Part shown: positions 1-12,637 of the stretch, one piece after another
Layout: each line of letters opens with the position of its first letter
Numbering within the stretch: the stretch's first letter is position 1
Assembly (NCBI RefSeq): GCF_024679095.1
Contig: NC_066522.1
Coordinates: forward strand, 13,042,253-13,106,252
Direction of reading: 5' to 3'
From: Eriocheir sinensis
Taxonomy: Eukaryota; Arthropoda; Malacostraca; Decapoda; Varunidae
DNA length: 64,000 bases
Program-made: the position numbers and the translations under genes
Notes under the pieces: model-generated
What the model saw: the letters and a program-made list of their open reading frames with translations, nothing else
What the model was told of the DNA's origin: nothing
Databases searched by the model: none

Positions 1-1150
1 ATACTTATGGGTACGCTGTATGGTGGGCACAGTGTATGGTGTCTGGAGCCTGTCTCAACCTCTAAGACCAGTTAGGTTATGCCACTACACGCCTCGCCGC
101 CACCGTAACCTTGGGAGCATTCACGACTTCCTACAAACAGGCCGTCACGCCCCCGCCCCGACCCCCAACGCCTGCCCACACCGCCCCCACACGCCCGTAA
201 CGCAGCGCCCCCGTCATCCCCGCCCCCCGCCCCCATCCTGCTTAGCTTCAACCGAACGCGGGAGGCAGCAGAACGAAGCCAGGGAGAAAGGGGACGAACG
301 CGGCGGGCATGTCTGCAATGTGTCTGCTTATTTTGAGAAAGAGTTAGATGGCCTCAGGCTACGTGAGACCGCAACAATGTACCCGTCCGATTCCCTTCCC
401 CCGGCCACGCGACTCGCCCAGCCTCGCGCAGCTTGCCTTCCCTCGCTCCCCCGGCCCACAGGGTGCTCGCGTGGGTCTGCTGGGGCGTGGGTGTGCCGGG
501 TGAAGGGGCCTCGATGCAGGGAGGTGAAGAGCCCGACGAAGACCAAGGCGGCGGAGGGGCGTTGGGCGTGCGAGGGTCCGGACGCCGCCCATCTCGCCGA
601 GGCTCGCGGTGTACACAATCGGAACGCACGCACGAACACACGCCCCTCGCTCCGAACACCTACCCCGGCCAGCCATTACCGCCACAGCCCGCCTCCACCG
701 ATCAAATTACTCTGCAAAATACGGTGCCGCGGAGACGCCGGGCCCCTGCCGCGGCGGAGGGGACAGCCTGAGGGAGAGGCTGCCGGAGTGGAGTGCCGGA
801 GTGCCAGCGCCTTGGCCCTCGGCTGCCAGGCACTCAGGGGCTGAATCAATGTATCGGGGAAGGGTCAAGCGCCTGGTGACGTCACGTCAGGTACCTGGAG
901 GTGGTGGTGGTGGTGGCGGCGGCCGCTGCCTTCCCTTCACCTGTCCTGCTTGTTCTGCTTGGGAGGCCAATAAATGGAGTGTTTGTGTTGTTGTATGGCG
1001 CGGCGAGGCGCGGGGCCCGTATGCCGCCGCACGTCGGTGCCGCCATTGTTCAGGGGCCGAGGGGGGACGAGGCGGCCCCTGCGCTCCGTGTGTTTGGAAT
1101 TTTTCGCTTAACTCCGAAAGGTTAAGACAATCCCGCCGCGGGTAGAAAGT
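1..1150. other. GC/CpG-rich stretch without a recognisable gene
   Basis: This segment is rich in CpG and C/G runs and carries long open frames on both strands. Their predicted products are Pro/Arg/His/Ala-rich in every frame, which is what GC-rich non-coding DNA gives. I see no domain and no splice-bounded exon. It could be a CpG-rich 5' region of a gene outside the window. A perfect CRE palindrome lies at 877-884. Confidence 0.5.
877..884. promoter_or_regulatory. TGACGTCA palindrome (CRE-like site)
   Basis: A perfect cAMP-response-element palindrome, the consensus for CREB/ATF bZIP dimers, followed directly by a second CGTCA half-site (GACGTCACGTCA). It sits in CpG-rich sequence. Binding is inferred from the motif only. 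Confidence 0.3.
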
Positions 1151-1198
1151 TAGCAGGTTCGGCGTCGCCTGTGTCGACCAGAGCGAGAACACCGACGG

Positions 1199-2388
<1,190 letters not shown>

Positions 2389-2444
<56 letters not shown>

Positions 2445-2496
2445 TTCTTATTAATATGGCAAGAGTGAGTCAGGCTGGCAAAATTAAATGACTTTT

Positions 2497-2541
<45 letters not shown>

Positions 2542-2660
2542 AGGGAGGCAGGACAGGCTAGGAGCAAGCAAGCAAGGAAGGAGTCGGAGGAAGGCAGGCA
2601 GGGAGGGAGGGACAGAAGGGGCACGGAGGGAGGGAAGGAAGGAAGGGCCGAGGGAAGGAG
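2389..2660. repeat. (TC)n(AC)n compound tract and (GA)n tract
   Basis: (TC)n at 2389-2421 runs into (AC)n at 2423-2444. A separate (GA)n lies at 2500-2539, followed by a purine-only GGAAGG-rich run to about 2660. The TC and GA tracts are inverted partners about 80 bp apart. Confidence 0.9.
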
Positions 2661-3290
2661 GGAGTGAGAGAGGAGGAGGGATGGAGGGCACCAGACCAAT
2701 ACAACTCCCGCCTCCCGTCACAAGGCCTCGTGGAGGGACTCGAGCTCGCAGGCGTCCCGAACCTTGCATGCGGCGCCGGCTTCTCCCCGCCCCGCCCCGC
2801 CCCGCCCCGTGACTGGCAGCTGGCGACAGATATGCAAGGGAGGTGTATGGTGGTACGGGGTAATTTTCGAGGTCTTGGGGCTTGGTGTGTATCTGGGGGC
2901 GGGGCAGGGGTGAGCGGGGTACTCCAGGGAACGCGGGGCCGGAGATAAAGCAGTATCTAGATCGGCTGGGTTATCTAAGGGCGCCGGGCACCTCCACGCT
3001 GCCCCTCCCTCCGCCCCGGCACGCTGCAGGAGGCGTCCGGGGCAGCGACAGTGTTACGTGCGGCTCAGGCCCTCCGATAGTGCCCCGCCCCGCCGCGCCT
3101 GTCCCTGCTGCCTGCCCTGCTTTCCTGGCTGGAGGTGAGGCGAGCTTGGTCGGGCATGGTCGGGCTGGTCGTGCTCCCTGCCGCCGCCTCTCCTCCGCGC
3201 GGGACAGACGAACACCACGGCGGGAAGCCAAGGTCGGCGTGCAGGCATCGGGAGAGCGCGGCCGCCGGCACTCACTGACACAGATTCCAG
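2661..3290. other. GC-rich stretch, no gene seen
   Basis: CpG-rich sequence with a short (CCCCG)n run near 2787-2810. Open frames are low-complexity Pro/Ala/Arg sequences. No splice-bounded exon or promoter pair is evident. Confidence 0.4.
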
Positions 3291-4000
3291 AGCGTGGCCA
3301 CCAGCCTGTCTCCTGCTGCCCCGACCTGCCTCCTGCTGCCCCGACCTGCATGCCTCCTGCTGCCCCGACCTGCATACCTTCCCCAGCCCCGGCCTGCATT
3401 CCTCCTGCTTCACCGGCGGGCCCCTCTCTCTCTCTCTCTCTCTCCCTCTCCCTCTCTCTCAGCTCCATCCCACATTCCTTCTGCTGGCTCTATCTCCATA
3501 CCTTCCATACCCCGGCCTGCATTCCTCATCCTGCTTGCCCCGAACTGCATTCCTGCTTGCCCCAATTTGCCCTCTCGTGCCCTGACTTGTGTTCTTTCTC
3601 CTTTGCCCCCGACCTCTATACCTCACGCCGCCCCGTGCCCCGACTTGACCCCATCTGCCCCGACCTGCATTCTTGATTCTCCTGCCCCGATTTGCATATA
3701 CCTCCTGCTGCCCCGTCTTGACCGCTCCTGCCCCGACCTGAACTCTCCCTGCTGCTCCAAACTACAGTCCTCCTCCTGCTGTTTGTGCCTGTCCTGCTGT
3801 TGCGATCTGTCCCCTGCTTTCCCGTTTCCTGCCACCTGCTACTTCGACCTGCTTATCGTCGCTTCCTCGGCCTTCTCTGTCCCCTGCTGACTCGAATTAC
3901 ACCTGCTTGTACGCCTCACCTCCTTCTTTGACCTGCCTCTCTTTAGCCTGCAACGTCCTGCCCCCTGCTCCCCCCCTCCTGCATCCTCTTGTTACCGTCC
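3290..4000. repeat. Degenerate 'CCTGCTGCCCCGACCTGCAT' minisatellite
   Basis: Variants of CTGCCCCGACCTGCAT recur every 20-40 bp. They are nearly identical at 3308-3410 and decay toward 4000. A (CT)n tract interrupts the array at 3421-3461. The repeat accounts for the long Pro/Cys/Ser-rich open frames here, so I do not call a protein. Confidence 0.75.
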
Positions 4001-5059
4001 TGCTTATCCCTTAGTGTATGTGTATGTGCCCTGACCTACCTCCTTTTTCCTTCTATTTGATCAATTTTCAGAGGGTCGGTGTGGCGGTGGTGATGGTGGT
4101 GGTGGTGGTGGCACTCTGCAATTACCGCACCACCACATGCAACACCACCGAGATTAAATTGCTATAGACACTTAAGCCTTCATCACACCACACTACACCA
4201 CCAACACCACTATCCTCCTCCTCCTCCTCCTCCTCCTTTTTTTCTCCGAGTCGGAATGCGAAGAGAACGGCGTCTCACATGGCCTCGTCTCCTCAACCTT
4301 CCCCGGCCGCTCCTCCTCCTCCTCCATCCGTTCGTCTGGCTCCTCGCTGCTTCCAGACCGCCTGCTTCCTTCCTTCCCTGCTTGCCTGGCTGCCTTCCTG
4401 TCTGCCTGCCTTCCTGCCTCCCCCTTCAATTCCCTCCTAAGACCTCGAAACAATGCCTCCTTGACCTTGCTTACTGGGGTCATACTGGGGCGGCAAATGA
4501 CCCCTGAGAAATTAATGGGGGAAGGGGGTAAGGGTTGAAGGGAGGGAAGGAAGGGGTTGGGGGAGGGGGAGGTGGATGGGTAGACAGGAAAGATTGCACG
4601 AGAATGTATGTAAAGTCCCTCCAGTGTGTGAACCTAACACGTGGGAGAGGAGAAGGAGGAGGTGGGGGGTGATGAGGGAAGGAGGGAGAGGGGGATATGA
4701 GGAGCTGTCATGGCCGTGGTGGTGGTGGTGGTGGTGATGTTTGTGATGTGATGTTGAGATATTGTTCGTGGTGGTGTGTGATGAGTAGGTGGTGTTACAG
4801 GCGAGGAGATGTGATGTGATGGTGGTGTGTTAGCGCGGTGGTGAATGCTAATGTGTTGGGGGAGGAGTAGGAGGAGGAGGAGGAGGAAGAGATGGGGGAG
4901 GAGAGGGACAGATCGGTGGGGGGGGAGGGGGGCGGGGGAGAGGAGGAGGAAGTGCAAATAAATGTCTGGATCTGAAGAAAGAGAATTCGATATAGTGTTG
5001 TGGTTTCGAATTCCAATGCAAGATAAAAGCGCTTGGATTCCTTATAACTCATTTACTGG
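4001..5059. other. Simple-sequence-rich stretch, no gene
   Basis: Contains GTG runs near 4085-4112, a (CTC)n run at 4212-4237 and a long GGA/GTG-rich purine stretch at 4640-4950. Nothing resembles a gene. Confidence 0.5.
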
Positions 5060-5973
5060 GGAGATGCAACGATATGATGATGATGATGATGGTGATGATG
5101 GTGCATGGTCTTATAGTTTTTGACAGTGAATGGAGCTTTATTGTGAAGGGAAAGAGAACCTGTCAATAATTAGAGGTGATGATGGTGGTATGCGGTGAAG
5201 ATAACGGTAAAGGTGATGGTGAGATAATGATGGCGGCAGTGATGGTGACGATAGAGGTACGTATGTGGTGATAGTGTGATGGTGAAATGATTATGGTGGC
5301 AGTGATGGTGATGGTTGAGGTATATGATGGTAACAGTGAGCGACAGTAAAAATGATGGTAGCAGTGATGGTGATTGGATGGTGACGGTATAGGTATATGG
5401 TGATAGTGTGAAGGCGAAAACAGTGATGATGGTGATAGTATATGTGGTGGTGGTGGTGGTGAGAGCGAGCCACGGTGAAAATGATAACGGTGAACATGAA
5501 GGAATGCGGTGTAACGGTGTCTGTAGTGTAGGTCAGGGAAGCAGTGAAAATGACGGCTGGCAGTGAAGGTGACGACGGGCGTGTGGTGTAGCAGTGAAGA
5601 TGTAGGGTTGTGATAATGATGATGATAATGATGATGACTATGAGAGCGAAGATGATTATGGTAGCGGTGATTAAGTAAGGTGAGGGATTTTACGATTAAT
5701 ATGATAATGATAGTGACAAGAAGGTGAAAAGGATGAAAATGATGATGATAACGATGAGTATAAGAGTGAAGATGATGTTAACGGTAATGAGGTGAGAGAA
5801 GTGTTCGTTAACGGTTAATGAATATAAAAGCGTTTGTGACAATGAAGGTGAAAATGACGAAAATGATGACGATAACGATGATGAGGAATACAGTGACGAT
5901 GATAAGAGTAAAAATGATATTGGCGGTGATGATGACGACGATGAAGGTGAGTTAATTAAGGATTCGTAAAGGT

Positions 5974-6013
<40 letters not shown>

Positions 6014-6102
6014 AGTGAAGATGAGAAAGACTAACGGTTCACAACACAGGTAGAAACAAATAATGAAGGTAACAATGAGGACTACAAGGATGATGATGAT
6101 GG

Positions 6103-6139
<37 letters not shown>

Positions 6140-6178
6140 AGTGATGATGATGACGATGATGATGGTCGAGGAAGTCTT
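5060..6178. repeat. Cryptic GAT/GTGATG-rich simple sequence
   Basis: About 1.1 kb dominated by GATGAT, GTGATGGTG and GTGAAAATGA words. Purer (GAT)n runs occur at 5974-6013 and 6090-6137. The minus-strand Ile/Ser-rich open frame across it is the repeat read as ATC/TCA codons. Confidence 0.85.
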
Positions 6179-6219
6179 GGAGGTCAGTGACATTCTCCTC
6201 CCAGTCGCGTCCTCTTGAA

Positions 6220-6225
<6 letters not shown>

Positions 6226-6283
<58 letters not shown>

Positions 6284-6456
6284 AATCAAGCAGCTGGGTC
6301 AGAGGTCAACAGGGTCACGTGACTCATGCCTGTCTGAAGGGAAGGGGGGAAGGGAGGTTGTGGAGGAGGGAAAGGGGAAGAGGGGGAGGAAGGGGAGGAG
6401 GGGAGGGAGGGTTGGGAAGGTCGGGGCATGGGGGCAAGCTGACGTCATTTGCGAGG

Positions 6457-6510
<54 letters not shown>
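6226..6510. repeat. (GA)n and (CA)n microsatellites
   Basis: (GA)n at 6226-6282 and (CA)n at 6458-6510 flank a GGGA-rich spacer. A perfect TGACGTCA lies at 6440-6447, immediately before the CA tract. Confidence 0.95.
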
Positions 6511-6512
<2 letters not shown>

Positions 6513-6860
6513 CCTACCTTACCTTCCCATATACCTTCACCTCCTCCCCCTCCTCCTCCCTTTCCGTCTCCCCTTCTCCGTTCCTCCCTTTCCTTTCTTC
6601 CTCTTCCTCAGGTACGCATTACGCAACGGGGATTGTGAAGAGGAGGAGGAGGAGGAGGAGGTGGAGAGGGCGAAAGAGGAGCTAGCCAGAGGGAGGGAGG
6701 AGGGAGGGGAGGAGGAAGAGTACCGAGTGGAGGGCGGTGACTGTGGAGTATGCGGGGAATTTTCTTCTTATCGGAAGGTAAATATGATGCTTATCTCCCT
6801 ATCAGAAGAGACCAGCTCCCCAGCAAAGCCCGCCGGTGCCTCTGCTGTAGCGTGCTGGCG
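6511..6860. other. Pyrimidine-rich then GAG-rich stretch, no gene
   Basis: CTCC-rich sequence to about 6610, then (GAG)n around 6638-6662 and a GGGA-rich run. Nothing further seen. Confidence 0.4.
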
Positions 6861-7270
6861 CCTTCCATATCCCCCACCCCCTCCACCTCTACTGATACAC
6901 CGCCACCACAGCAACCACAACATCCATCTCCAATTTATCTTCTTTACTCCTACCTCCACCACAAAAAACACCACCACACCACAATCACGACTACCAAACA
7001 TCCATCTCCCTATATATACTTACCACTTCCACCACCGCCACAACCGTCACTACAGCAGCATCCATCTCCATATCCCCGACCCCCACCCCCTCCACCACCA
7101 CTGATACATCACCACCACAGCAACCACAACATCCATCTCCAATTTATCTTCTGTACTCCTACTTCCACCACAAAAACACCACCACCACACCACAATCACT
7201 ACTACCACAACATTGTCTCCCTTATTACCACCACCACCACCATCACTACCGCAGCATCCATCTCCCTTCT
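6860..7270. repeat. Tandem duplication of a ~207-bp CCA-rich unit
   Basis: The block holding GATACA, CACCACAGCAACCACAACAT and ATCCATCTCCAATTTATCTT around 6890-6945 recurs about 208 bp later, around 7100-7155. Both copies sit in degenerate (CCA)n sequence. His/Pro-rich frames here are repeat artefacts. Confidence 0.7.
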
Positions 7271-8160
7271 GTACCTCCCTTTTACTCTTTCGTCATCTCC
7301 ACTATGGCCGGAGAAGAATGACACGTGCAGTTAATTAATAAAGTGTGGTGCAGCGTGGGGAAGAAGAGATGTGACTGATTGTGAGGAAGATGGGGAGGAG
7401 ATGTGTCGAGTGGTGTGGGTAGTGTGGTAGGGATGATGTGACAGAGGTATGTACCAAGACGAGTGAGTGTGGAGTCATTTCTTTAGGCGATGTGTTTTGT
7501 GTATAGTTAAGGATGTGGTGCAATTTGTGTGATATGGGATGTTGGAGTGGGATGTGATCTGACTATGTGGAAGGATGTGTAAATGTGGTAATACTGATAA
7601 CACCAAAGGATGATATTATGATAGGTGGGACACAGGTGGAGCGTAAGCAGGTGGTGATATCAACTGCATGTGGGAAATATTAAATGCAGTGGTTGGTGGA
7701 GGTGGAGGTGGTGATAGTGGTGGAGGTGGAGGAGGTCGTGGTGATATTCCTAGGTGCGGCGTGTGGGTGGAGGAGGCAATGTGGATAATGGGCTCGGTGT
7801 GGGCGGACTAGCAGGCTGGGGAGGGATGTGGAGCTGGAGGGTAGGAGTGCTTGCATGTGGGTGTGGGTGGGGGCGGCCGAGGAGGAACTGGGTTGTGGAA
7901 GGTGGCGGGGTGGGAGAGGGGAGCGGGGTGTGTGTGTGTGAGGAGCAAGGTGGGGAATGTGGAGGAGAGGGTGGATGGGGAAGAGAGATAGGTGGTGGAG
8001 GAGGCAGAGGAGGAAGAGAAGGAAGGGTGGAAGGGTGGGTGGGTTCTTGAAGGTTGGGTGAGGGCGGGGAGAGGAAGGGTGTGGGCGGGGTGGGCGGGAT
8101 GAGTGGGTGTCCCAAAATAGAGTAAGGTTAGCTGAGGGCCTGCCTGCCTCCCCGCCTGTC
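7271..8160. other. G-rich (GTGG/GGA) stretch, no gene
   Basis: From about 7680 to 8110 the plus strand is almost entirely GTGG, GGGT and GGA words, with many G-runs. Both strands stay open for long distances because of low complexity. I see no gene. Confidence 0.4.
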
Positions 8161-8163
8161 TCG

Positions 8164-8467
8164 TGACGTCACTCTTCTTGACGCCAGACGAGGCCAATCA
8201 AGGTCACTCCTCCTCCTCCTCCCATACCTCTTCCTCCTCCTCCTCTGTTCTGTACCTTTTTCGCCGCCCCTCCCATCACCTCTCCCCCCCTCCGTCCCCT
8301 CACGTGGCCCTGGTGACGTCAGCTGCTCACCCCAGTGCCAACATGTCAGGGCCAAGTGGTGGCGGTGGTGGTGGCATGGCTGGCACCCTTGCGTCACACG
8401 GGCCAGCAAGTAGTGACGTCACGTGATGCCCACCAATGACAGGCCAGCTTTATGAACACTGACGTCA
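8164..8467. promoter_or_regulatory. Cluster of four perfect CRE (TGACGTCA) palindromes
   Basis: Perfect TGACGTCA occurs at 8164-8171, 8314-8321, 8414-8421 and 8460-8467. Between them are a GCCAATCA (CCAAT-type) box near 8192, CACGTG-like words near 8300 and 8420, and a CpG-containing unique sequence. Known biology: CREB/ATF-type bZIP factors bind this palindrome. Inference: this is an enhancer or TATA-less promoter. I found no TATA/initiator pair or coding exon next to it, so the orientation and target gene are unknown. Confidence 0.4.
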
Positions 8468-8469
8468 TG

Positions 8470-8470
<1 letters not shown>

Positions 8471-8511
<41 letters not shown>

Positions 8512-8608
8512 GGTGATGGTGGTAGTGGTGGTGGTTTTGCTGATGTAGTAGTAATGGTTGTGGTAGTAATAGTAGTAGTGGTAGTAGTGGTAGGAGGAGG
8601 AGGAAGAG

Positions 8609-8644
<36 letters not shown>

Positions 8645-8710
8645 TTTGTGATGTGTCTGATACTCTTCCTGTTTCCTTGTATTTATTTCCCAAGCTCGCC
8701 TGGTGCCTCC

Positions 8711-8746
<36 letters not shown>

Positions 8747-8825
8747 CCTTGATCCCCGGCCCCACACTCCCACCCCCACACTCGACTATTCATATGAGTC
8801 ACACAACACAACTATTATATTTCTC

Positions 8826-8902
<77 letters not shown>

Positions 8903-9015
8903 GCTCTTGAACTTTCATCATCATCATCATCATCTTCATCATCTTTTTCAACTTGTCCTCGTCCTCATTCCCCCCAACCCTCAAGTCTCCTCCTCCTCCT
9001 CCTCCTCCTCAACAA
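8471..9015. repeat. Cluster of (ATT), (GT), (GT), (CT), (CAT) and (TCC) tracts
   Basis: (ATT)n 8471-8511 begins 3 bp after the last CRE. Then come GTA/GTG-rich sequence, (GT)n 8611-8641, (GT)n 8714-8745, a 71-bp (CT)n 8828-8898, (CAT)n about 8918-8942 and (TCC)n about 8987-9010. Confidence 0.95.
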
Positions 9016-9534
9016 TCATACACTAAAGCACTCCTTCCCTCCCGCCCTCCTTCGTGACTCACACATATCTCTCTCTTCCTCCCTCCCTTCACTTCCTGCG
9101 ACTCACATAGCTGGTCACGCACCCCCCACCCACTGCCTCCCCCCTGTGCTGGCTTCCTGGTGTGTCCCTCTGGATGGGGTGCTGTCCCGGGGCGCCCCTG
9201 AATGAATGGAACATGGAAGGAGGAAGAGGGAGGGAGGGAGAAAGGGAGGGAGGTGTGTGTCGTGGGAGGGTGTGGAGGAGCGCTGTGCTGCTGCTGTGTA
9301 GGGATGGAATGTGTGTAGTTACGGGTTGTCGGTCGGCTGGTCGGCTGGTGTGGAGGGTGGTCGTGCAGTGGTGGTGGTGGTGGTGGCAGTGTTGGGGTGT
9401 CTGTGGCCAGTGGTGGTGTGGTGGTAGGGTGCCTGGGGTGGGTGGTTTGGAGGGGGTGGTACTGGGTAGGGGATCACTGGCAGGACGTGGTGGTGGTAAT
9501 GGTGGTGTGGGGATGGCAGAGGGGCCAGCGTGAG
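9016..9534. other. No gene; GTGG-rich
   Basis: Pyrimidine-rich to about 9110, then G-rich with GTGGTGG runs. The long minus-strand open frame is Pro/His/Ser/Thr-only and reads the repeats below in reverse. Nothing else seen. Confidence 0.4.
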
Positions 9535-9950
9535 GCAGGGGTGGCAGTGTGAGGGGGTTGGTTGCAGTGTGGGGGATGGGGTGGGAATGTAAGGGGATAG
9601 GGAGGTAGTGTGAGGGGATTGGTTGTGGGGGGAGCGAGAATTTGGGGGGGTGGGAAGCAGTGTGATGGGATTGGTTGCAGTGTGGTGGGGTGGGGGAGGC
9701 AGCGTGGGGAGTAGGGCGGGAATGTGAAGGGATGGGGAGGCAGTATGGGGGGTGGGGAGGCACTGAGGTGGAGGGTGGCAGTGTGAAGGGGTGGGTAGTC
9801 AGTGTGAGGGGGTGGGGAGGCAGGATGGGAAAAGGGGTAGGAGGGGTGGCAGAGTGAGGGGGTGGGAATGTGAAGGAGTGGGGAGGCACTGAGGGGGTGG
9901 GTGGCAGTGAGGGGGGTGGCAGCGGGGGGTGGGGGGTGGGAGTGGGGTCG
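9535..9950 (+). repeat. G-rich degenerate minisatellite with G-quadruplex potential
   Basis: Variants of GGCAGTGTGAGGGGGTGGG recur about every 20-30 bp. Runs of three to six G separated by one to eight bases occur throughout, which fits many possible G-quadruplexes on the plus strand. No gene seen. Confidence 0.7.
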
Positions 9951-12016
9951 TTGGCCGTGTCCTGGGCTGAGTGCAACAGCTCCTGGGGAACATGTTAGCG
10001 CCTCCCCCGCCTCCTCCTTCCTCGCGGGCCTCTGTCCTCACGGCTTCACCAGGGGCCGCCAGGGTTGCCGAGGACGCTTGGGACACGTCAGGGCGCGGCG
10101 AGGGGCTCAGTGGTGCCCTGTAAAGCACCCCATATGCCAGTTCTCATTCATTTCCCAGTGTGTGTCGGGCGGGGGCCGACTCCCGCTCTCTCAAGTTGCA
10201 TGAGTACCGTCGCGCTGTTGCCACACCTCCACCACCCACCCGCTTTTTAACTTTCCCAGGCTCTTCCAGCCGTTGTATTTAGGGGAGTGTGGCGTCGCAG
10301 AGGGAGCTGGGCCCGGCGGGAGGACACCTTTGAAAGGCTGTGGGACTGAGCTGTGCTTGTGGGCTGCTGGGGCCCTAATACCTTCCTATAGTCATTGATA
10401 TTGCAAGAATGCAACGACCTAGCAAAGACGACCACCAGATTTGTGAATGACAAAAGTTGACGTGGGTGGCACCAGATGGCGCGTGAGTCCGGGGGCGGCA
10501 GCCGGCACACCCGTCCGTCCCCACCCATGCCGCCGCCTCCGCCCACACATCCCGAAGGGGTATGTGTTGATATTAGCGGGCGTGATGGGACGTATAGAAG
10601 CGGGGGCACCAAAAAGGAGTGAGGAAGGCGGGTGTGGGGAGGTCGGAGTGGTCGCCGTGCATCTGGCAGCGCGGAAGGGAGGCACGGAGGGAGGAGGGAC
10701 GAGGGTCGGGCTCTGGTCCCCCTCATCGCGGCCGCCAGACCTGCAGGTGACACCGTCGCGCGTGCATCCACGCCGCCTCTCGCTGCCCACCCCGCTCGGG
10801 GCCTCAACCCCTTCTGCAGACTAGGCCCCGGCACAGGGGCCGTGGACAGAAACCAGTGTTGTGCAGGGGAGGGGAGCCGGACGGGGCGCGGGGCGGCGAG
10901 CCGGAGGGAGGCGCTCCGACCCACGATGGTGATTCAGCACAGACGGAGGTGGAGCTTTAAAGGACCCGCCGGGGAGTGACCTTGGTGTGTGGCGCCCCGG
11001 CAGTCTGTTCCGCGGTGTGTGTGGGGCCCGCCGCCTCCCGGGGCTGTGGTGATAGTGCGTGGAATGTCTAACCCAACCCGGCCCCACGGTGGTGCAACAA
11101 GATGTCTCCGCGCGGGGCACTCGCCGGGCACTCGTCGGACGGGCGGAGTCCCCTCACCCCAAGGGCCGCTGAGAGGCCCTTCCCGTCGGGGCTCGGCGTG
11201 CTGTCCCTCCACATGTTTACAGTGAGGGCGGAAGTTTGGGGCGCGTGTTGGAGGTGATGGTGGTGGTGGTGACTTTGCCGTGGATGGTGGTGGTGAACCC
11301 GGTGGTGGTGGGAAGCAGCACAGCTGTTGGCACCCTCCCATCTCCCTCACTCCCGGCCCACATGACTCATCTCACCCCCGCCCACACTCCCAGTAACATC
11401 CACCCACTGCAGCACCCCGCCCACTCCCAGTAACGCCCGGCTCACACCAACACCCTATCCGCATCCCCAGCAATTACACCACCCCAAGCAGCCACACTCC
11501 TCCTCGCAGTGACACCAATACACCCGCCCACTGCCTGCTACACCCGCGCCCCCGCACCCCCCAGCAACACCATCACACCCTCGCCAACACCACCACCAGC
11601 CCGTTCCTCCACATGGATTCACGCCTCAGCTGTTGTTGGCCGGATGTTTAACTGATATCCACTTGTCCACACCCTCCATCCACCTCCCTCCTCTGCTGGG
11701 CCTTCCATAGCTCGCCCTCCCGTCACACACACACACACACACACAGCACAGCACATCCCTCATCCACTACATACACGTCACCAGCCCTGATAAAACCTAC
11801 TGCACCCTCCTCCATCCCCTTCCCTCCCTCCCTCCATGCCTTCAGCCCTCCTCTGCCTCCTCTCCTTCCCCCCTCTCTTCCTCTCATTCTACAACCACCA
11901 CCATCGCCTCCAACACACTCATTGCACAGTTCTTCTCATCCACTACACTCTCTTAACCCGAAAGACCTATACCCTTCTCCCCCTCTTCCTAGTCCCCCAA
12001 CACTTTCCTAGTCGCA

Positions 12017-12018
<2 letters not shown>
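9951..12018. other. CpG-rich then CAC-rich stretch, no gene identified
   Basis: The part at 9950-11230 is CpG-rich and of mixed composition, so it could contain a CpG-rich promoter or untranslated exon. Its open frames on both strands are Arg/Pro/Gly-rich and match no family I know. From 11230 the plus strand turns into CAC/CCA-rich degenerate sequence, with a short (CA)n near 11727-11746. Confidence 0.35.
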
Positions 12019-12074
<56 letters not shown>

Positions 12075-12268
12075 CGCCCACTATATAGATTCCTTCCTAC
12101 TATCACACAACACCACCGCCACCACAACACCAGACGCCCATATTCTACACCAGCTCTTCCAAACTTTAACCCGCCCCTCCTCTTCCTCCTCCTCCTCTTC
12201 CTTCCACTCCTCCTCCTCCACCCTTCTTCCTCCACCCACGACATGGCCTCAAAAGTTCACCACCACCA

Positions 12269-12303
<35 letters not shown>

Positions 12304-12453
12304 GTCTACCCTCCCCTTCCCCCCCCCCCCACAGTGCCACCCCTGATAACCCCCTGATCCCCCAACCTCATCATGAGTCCCCTTATGATGATGATGATGA
12401 TTCGTGACGTAACTAACCAACCCTCACCCCCCGCCCATGAGTTACTAGGCATG

Positions 12454-12490
<37 letters not shown>

Positions 12491-12572
12491 GGACGTGGGT
12501 AGTAGTTCCCTCATACCCTCCCTGGCCTGTACATTCTATTGGTTCGTTGGTCGGTCCCTTTTCGTGTGGAGC

Positions 12573-12634
<62 letters not shown>
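12019..12634. repeat. (CT)n, (CA)n, (CA)n, (CT)n microsatellite cluster
   Basis: (CT)n 12019-12072, (CA)n 12270-12300 with interruptions, (CA)n 12457-12487 and (CT)n 12576-12634. Short CTC and CAC runs lie between. A poly-C run is at about 12321-12332. Confidence 0.95.

Positions 12635-12637
<3 letters not shown>

Noticed and set aside
20..844. 274-codon plus-strand open frame
   Set aside because: Pro/Arg/His/Ala-rich in CpG-rich DNA, with overlapping open frames on both strands. No domain and no splice or start signal.
5696..6289. Ile/Ser-rich transmembrane-like minus-strand protein
   Set aside because: Poly-Ile is (ATC)n, the reverse of the GAT repeat.
6187..7104. 305-codon plus-strand open frame
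   Set aside because: Made of (GA)n as Arg-Glu, (CA)n as Thr-His and (CCA)n as His/Pro.
9089..9976. 295-codon minus-strand open frame
   Set aside because: The product is almost only Pro, His, Ser and Thr because it reads the G-rich minisatellite in reverse.
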